Source of the DNA: Portulaca oleracea
Taxonomy: Eukaryota; Streptophyta; Magnoliopsida; Caryophyllales; Portulacaceae
NCBI GenBank assembly: GCA_029582165.1
Contig: CM055880.1
Span: 1,302,001-1,366,000 of the forward strand
DNA: 64,000 nt
Direction of reading: 5' to 3'
The notes under the pieces were generated by a model that was given only the letters and a program-made list of their open reading frames with translations, ran no database searches and was not told the DNA's origin. Shown here piece by piece: positions 36,301 to 47,229 of the stretch. Within the stretch, counting starts at the first letter, position 1. Each line of letters starts with the position of its first letter. A program made the position numbers and the translations under genes.

Positions 36301-39300
36301 TGTCAACATTGTTCAAATATATAGCTCTCCTTGTACATTGATGTGTTCTTAAGTATGCTAAAACTGGCAAAGTCTTTATCGAGTAGGAGGTGCAATACTA
36401 AAGTCGATCAAAAAAGGGGATTTGTGATGTCCCATTCAGTTCTCATTACCAAGTTCAGGCTGCATTTGAGGAGGTGATGGCATTCGGGTGTGCTCTTGCG
36501 AAGGGATGTTGAACAATGTTTCTTCTTCTCCACTAATATCAAACCTGGAAACAGAAGAGATTAACGCGCATTAGACTTATGAACTCTGAACAAATAAAAA
36601 ACTCTTGCCTTCTCGTGTCTGACTGTGTTTGTGAAATGCACCTTTCAAAGCGATCATACGGACCAGTGTCAGCTCTATGTGAATCATATTGGTCATCTAA
36701 TGTGATATTAGCAATGTCCGCTGAGAAAACCAAATACAAAAAATAATTCAGATGGGATGATTCGTGGGGAAGTGGGAACCCCGAATGGTTCGACATAATA
36801 GGTTCAGAATTATAGAATTGGCAATCAACCTTGATGGTGCAATTCGTTTGGGTCTTTTTGCCTTAAGCCCTCCATCATCTCAGTAAACTCATCAATAGTA
36901 TCCAAGCGCTGAATGATTGATTATGGATAGGTGTAAGCATAAACATCATTGCATAACTATCATATATTGGCATGCAAGTACTCTTAAGAAAATAAAAGGC
37001 TAATCTACTCAGAATTTATACTATACTACCATACTAAACCATTGATGGATTGTAGTTCAACACGAGATAAATTAGCGATTAAGCATGTTAACATGTTAAC
37101 CTACCATGGCAATATAAGCAGATTGATGAACTCCTGTGGCTGTTTGTTTGCCAGAATAGTCAATAGACTGCTCAACATCACCAAGGTCATTGTCTTGGTT
37201 CTCTGGGAGAGTTACATCTTCATACCTACATCAGAAAACATTAGCTAAAACCTCTTAGTCTCTTACTAAAACCCAGGCAAAACCAAAAGAAAGAAGGTTG
37301 TCAAAACATACTTAGCCTGATTTCTTCGTTTGGGGAGAAGAGTGCGGTCCACAGTAGGTTTCACCTTCCATGTTGCATTGATTTCAACCTGGAGAAGAAA
37401 TCGCTCAAATGATCACACATTGCTACTAGCCTACTATCACAAATACATTAATGCTGATCTCACAATGACTCGGAAACTAAAATTGGGAACTTACCAGAAG
37501 CCGATTGACATCATCTGAGAATGATCAACATGTAAAATTACCAGGCTGTATGTGCAAGGAACATTTTAACAAATACGACAAAGAAAATAAGGGAAACGTA
37601 CCATACAGGAGTTTAACTTTGCGCTCATAGACAATAACCACCCCTCCTATTCATCAAAATGGTTAAGCAAATTAGGAATAAGTTTCGGAAGCGAGACAAT
37701 TAGCAATTCAAGGAGAACATTACCCATGAGAATCCCGGATAACCGAAGCGCCATTGGTACTGATGGGTTCAAGATTTCCTCACTGTAATTGGGTTAAATT
37801 ACATCAGAATACAGATCGTAAGCTTGAGCAAAGGCATACATGGGTGAAAAGAGAGAGAGGCTAACCAAATTCGGATGAGGTTGATCTTATCAAGGTTTCT
37901 CCGGTTTAACTTCGAGTGCATAGTGGCCGCCATCCTGATACACGTAGAAATTAGGATTCGAAAATGAAAACTACACATGAATCTCGATTCCTTGAGCAAC
38001 AATTTAAATAAGGCCATATTTAGGGTTGACTGATTCTGCCTCATAGAATTAACTAAATAAGGTCATGTTTGATTCTTATATAAACTGGAATTTAACCAAG
38101 GCGGAAAAACTCACATAGTGACATAGAGCATCTAAAACTGTGAAATCCGATGAAATAGCAAATTCCGACATCACAAAATGTTCAGAATTGTTGTACTAAA
38201 CAAAACTCAATTATCAGCAAATTAAACAACAAAACTCAAGTGAAAATCAGATATCGAAATCGCTATAGTCTAGCACATGAGAATCGAAGAACAAACAATT
38301 GCATGAGAAATTTCTAGAGCAGAGGAACAAAAATTGAGCATCAGAAACATCATAAAACTCGTTTCAAATGCAGTCATGGCAGAATTCAAAATTTAATCAG
38401 GAAAATAACCAGGACACTTTATCTACAAGGTATAAAATCCAATGACCATGAATTTACCGAGAAATTCAAATCAAACAATAAGCAAACATGATCACATATT
38501 TACAGCTCAATATCATAGTCAACTGACTGAAGCTAAAATGAAATTTAGAAGACTCAGACAGAACCAATAAATTCTACAAACGTGGTAGATCGAAATGCAC
38601 AATTACGAGTACAATTACGAGCTAATCAAACACTAAAACTGAATACTCCAACAGTAGAAGGCGCACAATCACAGACTCGTTAAACGAAACAACTCGATCA
38701 GAAACTTCTACGCACTCAGTAATTTGATATCCCGATCAAAATCGAAATTCATGCAGATTGAAACAGGATAATTCACATATCCAGACGAAATCACAATTCA
38801 GAGAGATTGAAGTTGCAGGCACAAGAATCTTCAAACGAAACAATCCGATGAACAAATTCTTAGAACAGAGTAACTCATATATGACGAAAACCACAATTCA
38901 GAGAGATTAAAGTCGCAGACACAATGTGATAAACCATTAGAACACACACATGCAGAGAGAGAGAGTGCATTTCCGTATGATTAACCAAGCAGAGCTCCAT
39001 TACCAGCACAATAAACACGGAAACCGATTAAATCAAAAACTAGAAAACGCGAAATCACCGTCAAACGAAACAATCCGATGAAAAAATGCTTAGAACAGAG
39101 TGATCGGACATCCAGTCGAAAAATCAAAATTCAAAGAGATTAAAACACAGTAATTCGAAATTTCAAACAAAAATCAAAATTCAAAGAGATGAATACACAG
39201 TAAACAATGAGAGACAGAGAAATAGAGATTGCGATAGAGATTTTCCACATGATTAACCAAGCAGAGCTCCTTCACCAGCACAATAAACACGGAAACGAAT

Positions 39301-39619
39301 AAATCAAAAACCAGAAAACGCAAAATCGCCGTCAAACGAAACAATCCGGTGAAAAAAATGCTTAGAACAGAGTGATCTGACATACAGTCACAATATCAAA
39401 ATTCAAAGAGATTGAAACACAGTAATTCAAAATTTCAAACGAAAATCAAAATTCAAAGAGATGAATACACAGTAATTCGAAATTTCAAACGAAAATCAAA
39501 ATGCGGTGAGATTGAAGTTGCAGACACAGAACAATGAGAGAGAGAGAGAGAGAGAGAGAGAGTCACCATATCTGGCCTAACGGAGCTTTACGAGCAAGCA
39601 GCTGATGAGAGTAGAACAT
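33343..39619 (-). CDS. REC8: Meiotic cohesin kleisin REC8 (SYN1/DIF1-like)
   Basis: Twenty exons: 39619-39567, 37934-37866, 37782-37724, 37646-37602, 37514-37495, 37388-37312, 37225-37105, 36908-36830, 36720-36642, 36544-36450, 36200-36127, 36015-35854, 35682-35523, 35425-35340, 35053-34894, 34745-34670, 34566-34385, 33815-33731, 33626-33514, 33425-33343. Phases agree throughout and give 625 aa, close to the 627 aa I recall for Arabidopsis SYN1. The N-terminal kleisin domain starts MFYSHQLLARKAPLGQIWMA and includes CEEILNPSVPMALRLSGILM and GVVIVYERKVKLL; it binds SMC3. The middle is acidic and variable (YDRFERFDI, NRKRPNSSSRR). The C-terminal winged helix ends VLATRGVLKVEQNEPYGDI and binds SMC1. 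These N-terminal words match REC8/SYN1, not the mitotic RAD21 paralogues. REC8 holds sister chromatids in meiosis and is cut by separase. A TATA box lies at 39,710-39,702. Confidence 0.95.
35087..35305. mobile_element. Stowaway-like MITE in REC8 intron 14
   Basis: CTCCCTTCTACCCATTTTAT plus CTGTCAC at the left is mirrored by GTGACAGATAAAATAGG at the right. TA precedes the left end. The right terminus is diverged. The element lies between exons 14 and 15 and close to the exon 15 acceptor. Confidence 0.65.
38780..39535. repeat. Diverged tandem repeats in REC8 intron 1
   Basis: A unit of about 270 bp recurs: GATTAACCAAGCAGAGCTCC stands at about 38,979 and 39,251, each followed by CAGCACAATAAACACGGAAA and GTCAAACGAAACAATCCG. 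Within it a shorter unit (AATTCGAAATTTCAAAC, AAAATTCAAAGAGAT) repeats several times up to 39,500. An older, more diverged copy begins near 38,780. Intron 1 is 1.6 kb, by far the longest of this gene. Confidence 0.75.
39533..39563. repeat. GA microsatellite beside the REC8 exon 1 donor
   Basis: (GA)n of about 15 units lies immediately inside intron 1, right next to the donor (ATATG|GTGACTCTCTCT on the minus strand). It is a CT tract in the transcript. Confidence 0.85.
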
Positions 39620-39701
39620 TTTCGCGGCTTAATTTCCACTCGTATTCTTCAGTGTAACTTAGAGAGAGAAAGAGAGTAAAGGAGGACGAAGCAGCAGCAG
39701 C

Positions 39702-39710
39702 ATTTATATA
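39702..39710 (-). promoter_or_regulatory. TATA box of REC8
   Basis: Minus-strand TTCTATATAAATGCTGC lies about 85-90 bp upstream of the ATG, implying a leader of about 55-60 nt. The leader is CT-rich (CTCTCTTTCTCTCTCTAAG). Confidence 0.65.
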
Positions 39711-39978
39711 GAAGAACCTGCTTAGATAGAGAAAGAGAGGGAGGGAGCATAACAGATAGGGGGAAAACCGCCAAGACTGAAAAGTGAAGAAATAATGAGC
39801 TGGGTGAGCAGCTGTATAACAGTTACTAACTGTTTACAACTTTCAGCAATGTCTCCTTGTTTATTTGGCTCTCTTTTTCATTATATTTTGCTGTCTAAAA
39901 ATTTTCAAATATCAAATCAACAATATATATAGATGTTGGTTAATATTATTTTTTTATTAGAATAAAAGTTGCTAATTA

Positions 39979-40186
39979 CTGATTCCGTCCCTAAATGAAT
40001 GTCAATTTGACTAAATTTTGACCGTTGACTACTCATAGATCATAACAATATGAAATTACCACCGTTACAAAGATATTTCATTAAAAACTCCGATGGTATT
40101 AATTTTATATAGTAACTCATTATAATTTTTGAGTAACTAACGGTCAAAACTTAGTCAAAGTGACACTCATTTAGGGGTGGAGGTAG
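39979..40186. mobile_element. Stowaway-like MITE
   Basis: Left CTGATTCCGTCCCTAAATGA and right TCATTTAGGGGTGGAGGTAG form inverted repeats that extend inward for more than 40 bp (TGACTAAATTTTGACCG against CGGTCAAAACTTAGTCA). TA flanks both sides. 208 bp. Confidence 0.8.
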
Positions 40187-40677
40187 TATTGAATAGTAAA
40201 TATATATCTACGGATGCATAAAAGTCTTGCCTTATAAATTTGATGATTGTGTAATTTGAGGTGGTCGATGATTTTGAGAAATATCATTTTTGTGTTTCAG
40301 GTGGTTGATGATTTTGAAAAATATCATTTTCGGTTACGATTGTAAGGAGGGTTGGCTCTATTATCAACAACTTTCTCCGGTGGAATGCGAGTGGAGAGTG
40401 TAAGTATATGGGTCCAGGTATAAGGTGGAATCTCCTTTACTGATTTATCATAAACATGAACAGTGGGGATCTTGAGGATTTTGATTAAAATGTTTCAAAG
40501 AGCTAAAGAAGCGTTTCGTTGGGTGGAAGAGTGTGAAGAAGCTTCGTTGTCCTATGTGGAAATGGCTACCAGTTGGGAATTAATGTTACACCGGTTAGGA
40601 AAGTAGGATTTGAGAAATAGATAAATGGTTGGCTAGATTTTCTTCTCAAGGACATGGAGGCTCAGGGGGAAAATACA

Positions 40678-40821
40678 TATCTTTATTGCAAGTCTTTGAA
40701 ATATTTGAAATGTTAGAAATATAACAGTCTTTCACCTTGAAAGTCAATCTATCTTTATTGCAAGTCTTTGAAATATTTGAAATGTTAGAAATATAACAGT
40801 CTTTCACCTTGAAAGTCAATC
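40678..40821. repeat. Perfect 72-bp tandem duplication
   Basis: The unit starting TATCTTTATTGCAAGTCTTT and ending CACCTTGAAAGTCAATC is repeated head to tail at 40,678-40,749 and 40,750-40,821 without a visible difference. The identity suggests a recent event or an assembly artefact. Confidence 0.9.
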
Positions 40822-41569
40822 TCGACGAGATATTGCACGACATTAGGGCGAATATTGCCCTAGAGGGGTGTGCCTCAATTTGTTCAATGGAGGGAGGAAC
40901 TACCAAGAGGCATAGGGAGGGTCTTCACTCACAAGTGCTTGTTTTGAAACATCGGGGATTCGGGGTGAAGACGACATAGTAGTGTTAGCGACTGCAGGAC
41001 GTTAAATGTTTTTCTAAGTCTAGATAGTCCTGGAGGGAGTGATGGGATATAAATGTATGATTGTGATCTGTTGCTCAAATAGTCAACTTTGCATCTTGAG
41101 TTGCTGGGAATTGAAGTTATGTTGAGAGTCACCAAGTCTAGATGATTCCCCCAGTTATAAGATTTTTCACAGATTTCGTGCTCGTTGTCCAACTTTTCCA
41201 AAATGTCCAAAATCGTTCCATGATTGTTATTTATCAAGGTGTGCTTCTTTCTTGTAGGATGTTGTCAAACTTTCATTTATGTACAATTTAAAAAATTAGT
41301 AAAAATAACATTAATAAATACCCATGATTTTGCTACTTCTGTAATTTGGAGATGACAAGCTTGATTGTTCTTTTATTGTACAAATTCTATATTAAATAAT
41401 ATTTTTTTTTCTTTTTACTCCCTAAAATGCTCTTGTATTTCACTTATATATATTAATCCAAACAATCACTGCATGAAAAGTTACATATTCTTGAATTACA
41501 AACAGTTTTGTTTTACTTCTTGTTTAGACTTAAAAATATGTTTCTTTTTGGACCAGCCTTTAAAAGAAA

Positions 41570-42046
41570 GGGAAATTGGATTTTAATAATCCCTACTTTT
41601 ATGAATTACTGTATATAGCAATAATCTCAGCCTTTAAAAAAAATCAAAATTGTGTTCTGGTGGGACGCCGCCGAGTCAAGTGGTAGTGACTTGGCGGTTT
41701 GCTGACGTATACCGGCGAGAGTGTGTTTGACCAGGAATTCGAACCACCAGAATATAATTAACAATGAAATGAGACCAACAAAATACAATAAATATGTCAA
41801 TGAGACTACTAGAATACAATAACAATGTAAATGAGACCACTAGAATACAACTAAAATAATAATTTCTTAGTTAAACACACTCTCGCCGGTACATGTCAGC
41901 AAACCACCGAGTCACCACCACTTGACTCGATGACGTCCCACTAGAATACAATTTCAATTTTTTTTAGACCACCAAAATACAAAATGAAAATAGGGATTAT
42001 TGCTATACAATTCGTAAAAGTAGAGATTATTAGAATCCAATTTCCC
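41570..42046. mobile_element. Mutator-like MITE with long terminal inverted repeats
   Basis: A 477-bp element bounded by GGGAAATTGGATTTTAATAA and TTATTAGAATCCAATTTCCC, with a perfect 9-bp direct repeat TAAAAGAAA at 41,561-41,569 and 42,047-42,055. The inverted repeats run about 165-180 bp inward (GGTGGGACG..CGAGTCAAGTGGTAGTGAC, CCGGCGAGAGTGTGTTT on the left; complements on the right). The core holds about three 30-bp direct repeats (GAGACCACTAGAATACAA). A 9-bp target site and long inverted repeats are the mark of MULE-derived elements. It ends about 400 bp upstream of the TPR-gene ATG. Confidence 0.88.
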
Positions 42047-42090
42047 TAAAAGAAATATATACAAATGAAAAAAAAACAGCATAGTTCACT

Positions 42091-42100
42091 ACGACGTCGT
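42091..42100. promoter_or_regulatory. ACGACGTCGT palindrome upstream of the TPR gene
   Basis: A perfect 10-bp palindrome with a GACGTC core, the bZIP C-box type, about 345 bp before the ATG. Regulatory use is inferred from the motif only. Confidence 0.35.
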
Positions 42101-42445
42101 ATAATTGCCGTGACTATTCACTAATCTTTTATCTTTTGAGCATCTCCTCAAACTTCTAGCGCCACCCGCCATACGGCAGCCCGCAAATTTAGCCACGTAA
42201 CTTTAAACTTCCCTTTGTCCAAAATACCCTCATCCAAACCATCAAATTCCACACATTAACCACCACAAAACATCACTCACTCAAGGCTATTATCGTCATA
42301 CAACTCATCCCTCATAAAATATCTCGGAATCTCTCATTCAGCCGTTAATGTACACTCCTCTGTCCTCTCTCTCTATCTCTTCATTCTTTCTCTCTCATCT
42401 GTTTCTCTCTCATCCAAATCACCACCACCACCGCTACCGCGAGCT

Positions 42446-45400
42446 ATGACGGCGATGATCGGAAACCTAGCGTCGGCTCTCGACCTAAACTCGCCGGCGA
42501 AGGTATTCTCGGACCGGAAGCTCCGGCTACTCCCGATCGACGTCGTGTTCAGCTTGAACCTTCCGAGGAGAGAGAAAGAGTTTCCGGCGTGGGGATTCGA
42601 AATCGACGGCGAGAACAGCTGGATTCATAATCATCCGAGAAAAGTTGCAGAGAGAGGGAGAGTGAAGTTTTCGAAGAAGGCGAAGGCGGTCGAATTCGAC
42701 GCGGAATCGAGCGACGAGGAGAATGGGAAGGGGAATGGCGGAGACGAAGAAGAAGATGATGAGGTGAAGAATTTCGATTGGGAGGCGGAGATGAAGAGGA
42801 GAGTGAAGGAGATCGAGGAGATGAGAGAGTTGGAGAAGAAGGCGGAGGAGTTGCAGGGGAAGGTTGATGAAGAGGAGCGAGAAAGAGGTGGAGGTGATGA
42901 TGAATCTGAAGAGGAGAAGAAGATGAGAGTTAGGAAAGAGCTCGAAAAGGTTTGTCGATCGATTTTTCTTTCAGTTTTCGTATGTTCGGATTAGATTCGT
43001 GTTCGTATGTTCAGGACTAGCTTAATTTTCATGTATTGGCGTAGATCGACGATTTCAGTTGGGTTGAACGTGTTGATACCGTAACACAATACTATTAGAG
43101 AATGGTGGTTTGATGTTTGTTATTGGAGATCTATAGGTTTGGCTAATTGTTTAGCTCGATTTTCGTAATGCCGGACAGATTTTTGGTTATGGTTGTTGTT
43201 GGAGTTTGAAGTGGATGCAAATCCTACAATGATAAATGAAATTAAGCATGTCTATAATTTCACAGGCTACTCCATTCATTGGTAACTTGTTTTGGGATGA
43301 TACATGATTCGAGCTTACATTCATGTGTAGTTCGTTGAAGGTCCCTTATAAAATGAAAAACTTGGCAGTTGGTGTTCGTATTAAGCAGTTTCACATGATT
43401 TAGGCTCCGATTGAATACATTATTAGCAAAACATACTAGTGGTGAACACATAATATATATGGTTTAAACTTGGGATTTAGTTGGTCTGTTTATTACTGTG
43501 GAACCATCTCAACCAAAAGCTTAAGCTAATGGTTGAAGCCTCAGGAATGGTTTTATATTCTAACACCCCCCTCACGCGAACGCCCTTTGGACTTGAAGCG
43601 TGGATGATGCAAAGACCCTTTTTACCTTGCGCAAATGAATATGGGGGTGCTAAGATTCGAACCTGAGACCTCTTGTTTATTGGTGCTCTGATACCATGTG
43701 GAACCATCTCAACCGAAAACTTAAGCTAATGGTTGAAGCCCAGGAATGGTTTTATACTCTTAACAATTACCATATTGTGTTCCTGACTTGTCCTTTGGGA
43801 TTTAGCTAACCCAAGCCATTTCTCTTTCTACGACGTTCCAGGTGGCCAAGGAGCAAGCTGAAAGAAGAAAAACTGCTCAGTTGATGTTTGAACTGGGTCA
43901 GAAGGCTTATGGTAGGGGTATGTATGGGCGGGCAATTGAGTTTTTAGAAGCGGCCCTGACAATTATTCCCAGACCAACACTCTTTGGTGGTGAGGTTGGT
44001 TTTATTTCTGGAAATTAGCGAATGATGTGAAATCAGTGTTTGCATGCTGTAATCGTTGGCTTATTTGTCTTTGCAACTCTGATCTCCAGATACAAATATG
44101 GCTTGCTATGGCTTATGAAGCCAATGACCGCCATGCAGATTGCATTGCGTTGTACCGGCAACTAGAACAAAAGCATCCCAGTGTCAGCATTCGGCGGCAG
44201 GCTGCAGAACTCCGCTACATTATGCAAGCACCTAAGATTAAGATAACCCAGGAAGAGATGGTGCAAATTCCATTAATTGGTTCTAGTTATGACAGGTAAT
44301 TTGTCAGTTTTCGATATCTCTGCTTCATTTATCTGAGTGAACTCGTTTCTTGTGAGTTTGTGACTGCATATTAGCATATTCATAATTTATGTGGTGGGAT
44401 ATATCGAACTGAACTTGGAATGGTTTTCTTGGCAAAGTATGCCATGTAGATTCATTTGTTGTACATCATCTCTTCTGAAGCATAGGGCCATAAGGGTTTG
44501 GAGTTCTGCCTGCTTTGGGAAATTTCATTGGAGGACATAAGCCCATGATGCTTGTTTGTATTATTGTTGCTGAGTTAAATAACTGTCAAGGTTCACATAC
44601 AAATGATACATTGATACCATGCCATGAGGAAAAGTAAAAACTCACAGACGCCAGTGATGTGGGTTATATACTGTTGTATCTTGTATGCTATGTATAATCA
44701 TGTGCTGCACACCCTTTTCTCTTACCCTTTGGGGTTTGGGTTTGGATTTGGGTTTGGGACTTTGGGTTTGGGGTTTTGAGAGATCCATTAAAGGCCAAAA
44801 TTTATTGTTTCTGAGTTGAACTGTCACGAGTCATGGCTCCCATACAAGGCCTGGGAAAAAAAACTCTCAAATCCGTGCGATATGGGTTCTGTACCAGACT
44901 ACCAGTGCAACTATTTACCTTACATCCTGTGTTTGGGACTTTGGGAATCATCTGACACTCGTTATTTTGGATCCTTTGGATCATATTGAGGCGAAGCTAG
45001 TCATATAAATTATGCTGCTCAAAATATGAGATTGATGAAAATTAGATGTGTCTTACTGCCATTATTGGATCCTAGGACATGAGCCTAAGTAAATGCTGGT
45101 GAAACACAGCTGAACTTTTTGAGCTGGGATTGCTGGTGTCTTTGCATGTATATTATCGCGTCATAACTAGTGACAGTTCGATTCCCTGTCATTTGCATAT
45201 TAAAAACTTACTCACAAATGACCAAAGAACTTGTATGTGTATTACAGTTACGCATCGACATGGACCGACAAAAACAAGGACAAGGATAAGAGCGTGATTG
45301 GTGCCCCAAGCACCCCCTTCCCACAATCGAGAGACTATTTGGGGGACATACTTAAGTGGAAGCCCCCAGTTGGCCTTGAAAACAATCGGGCTTTTTGGGG

Positions 45401-45455
45401 CGGCGTAATATTATGGTTGGGGTTAGTCGGAGCTGCACTTCTCCTTCAGAGATGA
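42446..45455 (+). CDS. TPR-like protein with acidic coiled region and C-terminal membrane helix, probably plastid
   Basis: Four exons, 42446-42949, 43842-43994, 44090-44295 and 45248-45455, give 356 aa with consistent phases (0, 0, 2). The N-terminus is poor in acidic residues and may be a transit peptide. Residues about 88-168 are highly charged (AESSDEENGKG, EEEDDEVKNFDWEAEMKRRV) and likely coiled coil. Exons 2-3 encode helices of TPR type: LMFELGQKAYGRGMYGRAIE followed by FLEAALTIIPRP, then IWLAMAYEANDRHADCIALY. The last about 18 residues (GGVILWLGLVGAALLLQ) form a membrane helix, so the protein is probably anchored with the TPR part exposed. I recognise it as a conserved plant TPR-like family but cannot assign a function. 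Intron 1 contains a TRIM retroelement. A Y-patch-rich leader precedes the ATG. Confidence 0.82.
43497..43765 (-). mobile_element. TRIM-type miniature LTR retroelement in an intron
   Basis: A 269-bp element inside intron 1 of the TPR gene. Direct terminal repeats of 69 bp lie at 43,497-43,565 and 43,697-43,765; they share TGTGGAACCATCTCAACC and AAGCTAATGGTTGAAGCC and differ at a handful of positions. ATTAC flanks both ends (43,492-43,496 and 43,766-43,770), a perfect 5-bp target duplication. On the minus strand the repeats begin TGTTA and end CACA. A primer-binding site TGGTATCAGAGC (43,696-43,685), complementary to initiator tRNA-Met, abuts the 5' repeat, and a G-rich polypurine tract (GAGGGGGG) precedes the 3' one. 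It has no coding capacity, so its mobility would need proteins from other elements. Confidence 0.9.
44729..44785 (+). repeat. TTTGGG-rich repeat in TPR-gene intron 3
   Basis: A run of variants of TTTGGG (TTTGGGTTTGGATTTGGGTT..). It resembles degenerate telomere-like sequence but lacks the A of TTTAGGG. No gene function is implied. Confidence 0.6.
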
Positions 45456-46585
45456 TCGCACGAGCTTGCCGATTTCAGCCTCCCCGTTTTGGTGGCACCT
45501 CGCTGTTAACTATTTTATCCATCGGTACTTATTCTAATGTATGAATATGTAAATATAATTGTCCACCATTTATGTTGTACCTTGATGGTATGTTACTGTA
45601 TTGCTATGATTTAAGGCAGCCTTGTAATTCTTTCTGTATTTGGGGCTGATATGAGATTGATCTCGTAGTCTACTTCTTGTTGTCAACTTGTCATCCTTCA
45701 CTCTTGAGTCTTTGATGTAGTAATTTCTTGTGTAGTTGCGTGAGAAAAGCCGCCTTGAGCTCTGGGTTGCTTATACTTCAAGGGACACAAGGAAATCATC
45801 TCTGCTTTAAGGCTGACCCAATGCATTTATGACTCTAAAATCTTGGATGCAATTAGACTCACAAATTATTAGTCATTTTTGTATTTGAAAAGTTTAGTCT
45901 AGGGTGACCTGTCAATTATATCAAAGCTTTAAGAAGTTATTCCTAAAGAAGTCCGTGTTACTTAAAACTCTTACATTAGATGATTTTGCACTAATTTTTT
46001 TTTGGGTCAAAAGTAACAGCATTCATTGTTTCATTTTCTCTTGGATAGTGAATATTTTGACATTTGGGATGGTAGTTTTAGCATTTTTTTAAAAGATTTT
46101 TTGAACTTTAATTCGTTGAAAAAGCTAATGTACATTGGTAGATAGTAGTCTTGGACATGTGGGTGTTGACTGTTGACACACCAAATAGAGTCTTATCACT
46201 TAGCTACAAACATGTCAATTCGGGCGGGCGATCCGACCCTAAATCGAGTTCAGGTAAATACATGTCGGACATATTTCAAGTTCGGATAAATATGAGCTAT
46301 ATATTCCTATTTTAGGTAAACCCAACGAGTTATAATTGCGATTCTTTTTCCGGTTTTCTCTTTTGAAAAAATTGTCTCTAAATACTATTTTTTACACAAT
46401 ATACATAATAAAATTCGATTATCTTGTACCAATGATAGATTGTTGTACATGTTTCAACTTAAATTTGAGAAATAACAAATGAATAAGTTGTCCTCATATT
46501 TTAATATTGATGAATTTCAACGAAAAGTCACAAATTTTAATAGAGTTGAAGTTTAAAAAAATAAATTTTTTGGATCAAACCACGC
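45456..46585. other. TPR-gene 3' flank and spacer
   Basis: The first 200-300 bp probably hold the 3' UTR. After that no gene is visible. TTCGGGCGGGCGATCCGACC-type words near 46,215-46,330 belong to the same kind of degenerate repeat as those at 4,040 and 61,850. Confidence 0.45.
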
Positions 46586-46600
46586 AGGTCGGGTTTGAGT

Positions 46601-47029
46601 TTTTTTTTTATTATTTTTTACAACGGTAAGTAAAATAGCTAGGCAACTCTTCTTTCAAGAGACAAACCTAGCCTATCTTCATGCAAAATACGGTTTAACC
46701 TGGTAGATTCACTATGATTCCAGAAATAAATACCCTCGATGTTAAGACCAGCTTTAGCGAGCCAGTCCGCGACCCTATTAGCTTCGCGAAAAACGTGAGT
46801 TATCTTGAAATAGGAGCATTGAGCAAGGTAGATTTGATGTCACAGAGGATTTGATGGATGGTCCAAGGAGCATCACAAAGACCTTTGAGAGCGTTGACGA
46901 GAATTTTATTATCTCCTTCAATAACAAGGTTGTTTAAACCAAGACGAATAGCCTCTCGAAGACCGTTACGTAAGGCAGTGGCTTCCGCCACCAGGATGGA
47001 AGACTGGCCCAAGTTAAAGGAGCCACCCA
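46601..47029 (-). mobile_element. 5'-truncated LINE insertion with RNase H remnant
   Basis: The element is flanked by a perfect 15-bp direct repeat AGGTCGGGTTTGAGT (46,586-46,600 and 47,030-47,044). A T-rich tract follows the left copy, which is the poly-A end of a minus-strand element. The coding remnant reads GGSFNLGQSSILVAEATALR, then NLVIEGDNKI, then after a one-base shift ITHVFREANRVADWLAKAG. This is the C-terminal RNase H domain (E and D of the active site visible) of a plant LINE, cut at its 5' side. The 3' tail continues to the poly-A. The frameshift shows it is dead. Confidence 0.82.
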
Positions 47030-47229
47030 AGGTCGGGTTTGAGTATTTGATCTGCTAATTTACAAGCTTTTCAAGTAAAGGTCGAAAAATGCATGTTCAA
47101 AACCCAGAAAATTTTAGATGGTTTAGGGTGAAGTTTACATGTGAGATCAAAGGTTGACATGTCTCCTTACCAAACAAAGTTTGTCCAAGTCCAGTGTTGG
47201 GTACTTGGGTCATGAATGAGATACCCAAC

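Larger units (their letters stand above)
39720..41560. other. Spacer between divergent REC8 and TPR gene
   Basis: No gene is supported. It holds a Stowaway-like MITE (39,979-40,186), possible LINE reverse-transcriptase remnants around 40,330-40,560 (a frame reading INNFLRWNASGEC), and a perfect 72-bp tandem duplication at 40,678-40,821. Minus-strand frames here are interrupted and unassigned. Confidence 0.45.

Noticed and set aside
38780..39535. CRISPR-like array
   Set aside because: Plant intron with diverged tandem repeats; no uniform short repeat with unique spacers and no cas genes.
44729..44785. Interstitial telomere repeat
   Set aside because: Units are TTTGGG variants rather than TTTAGGG, and the run is short.
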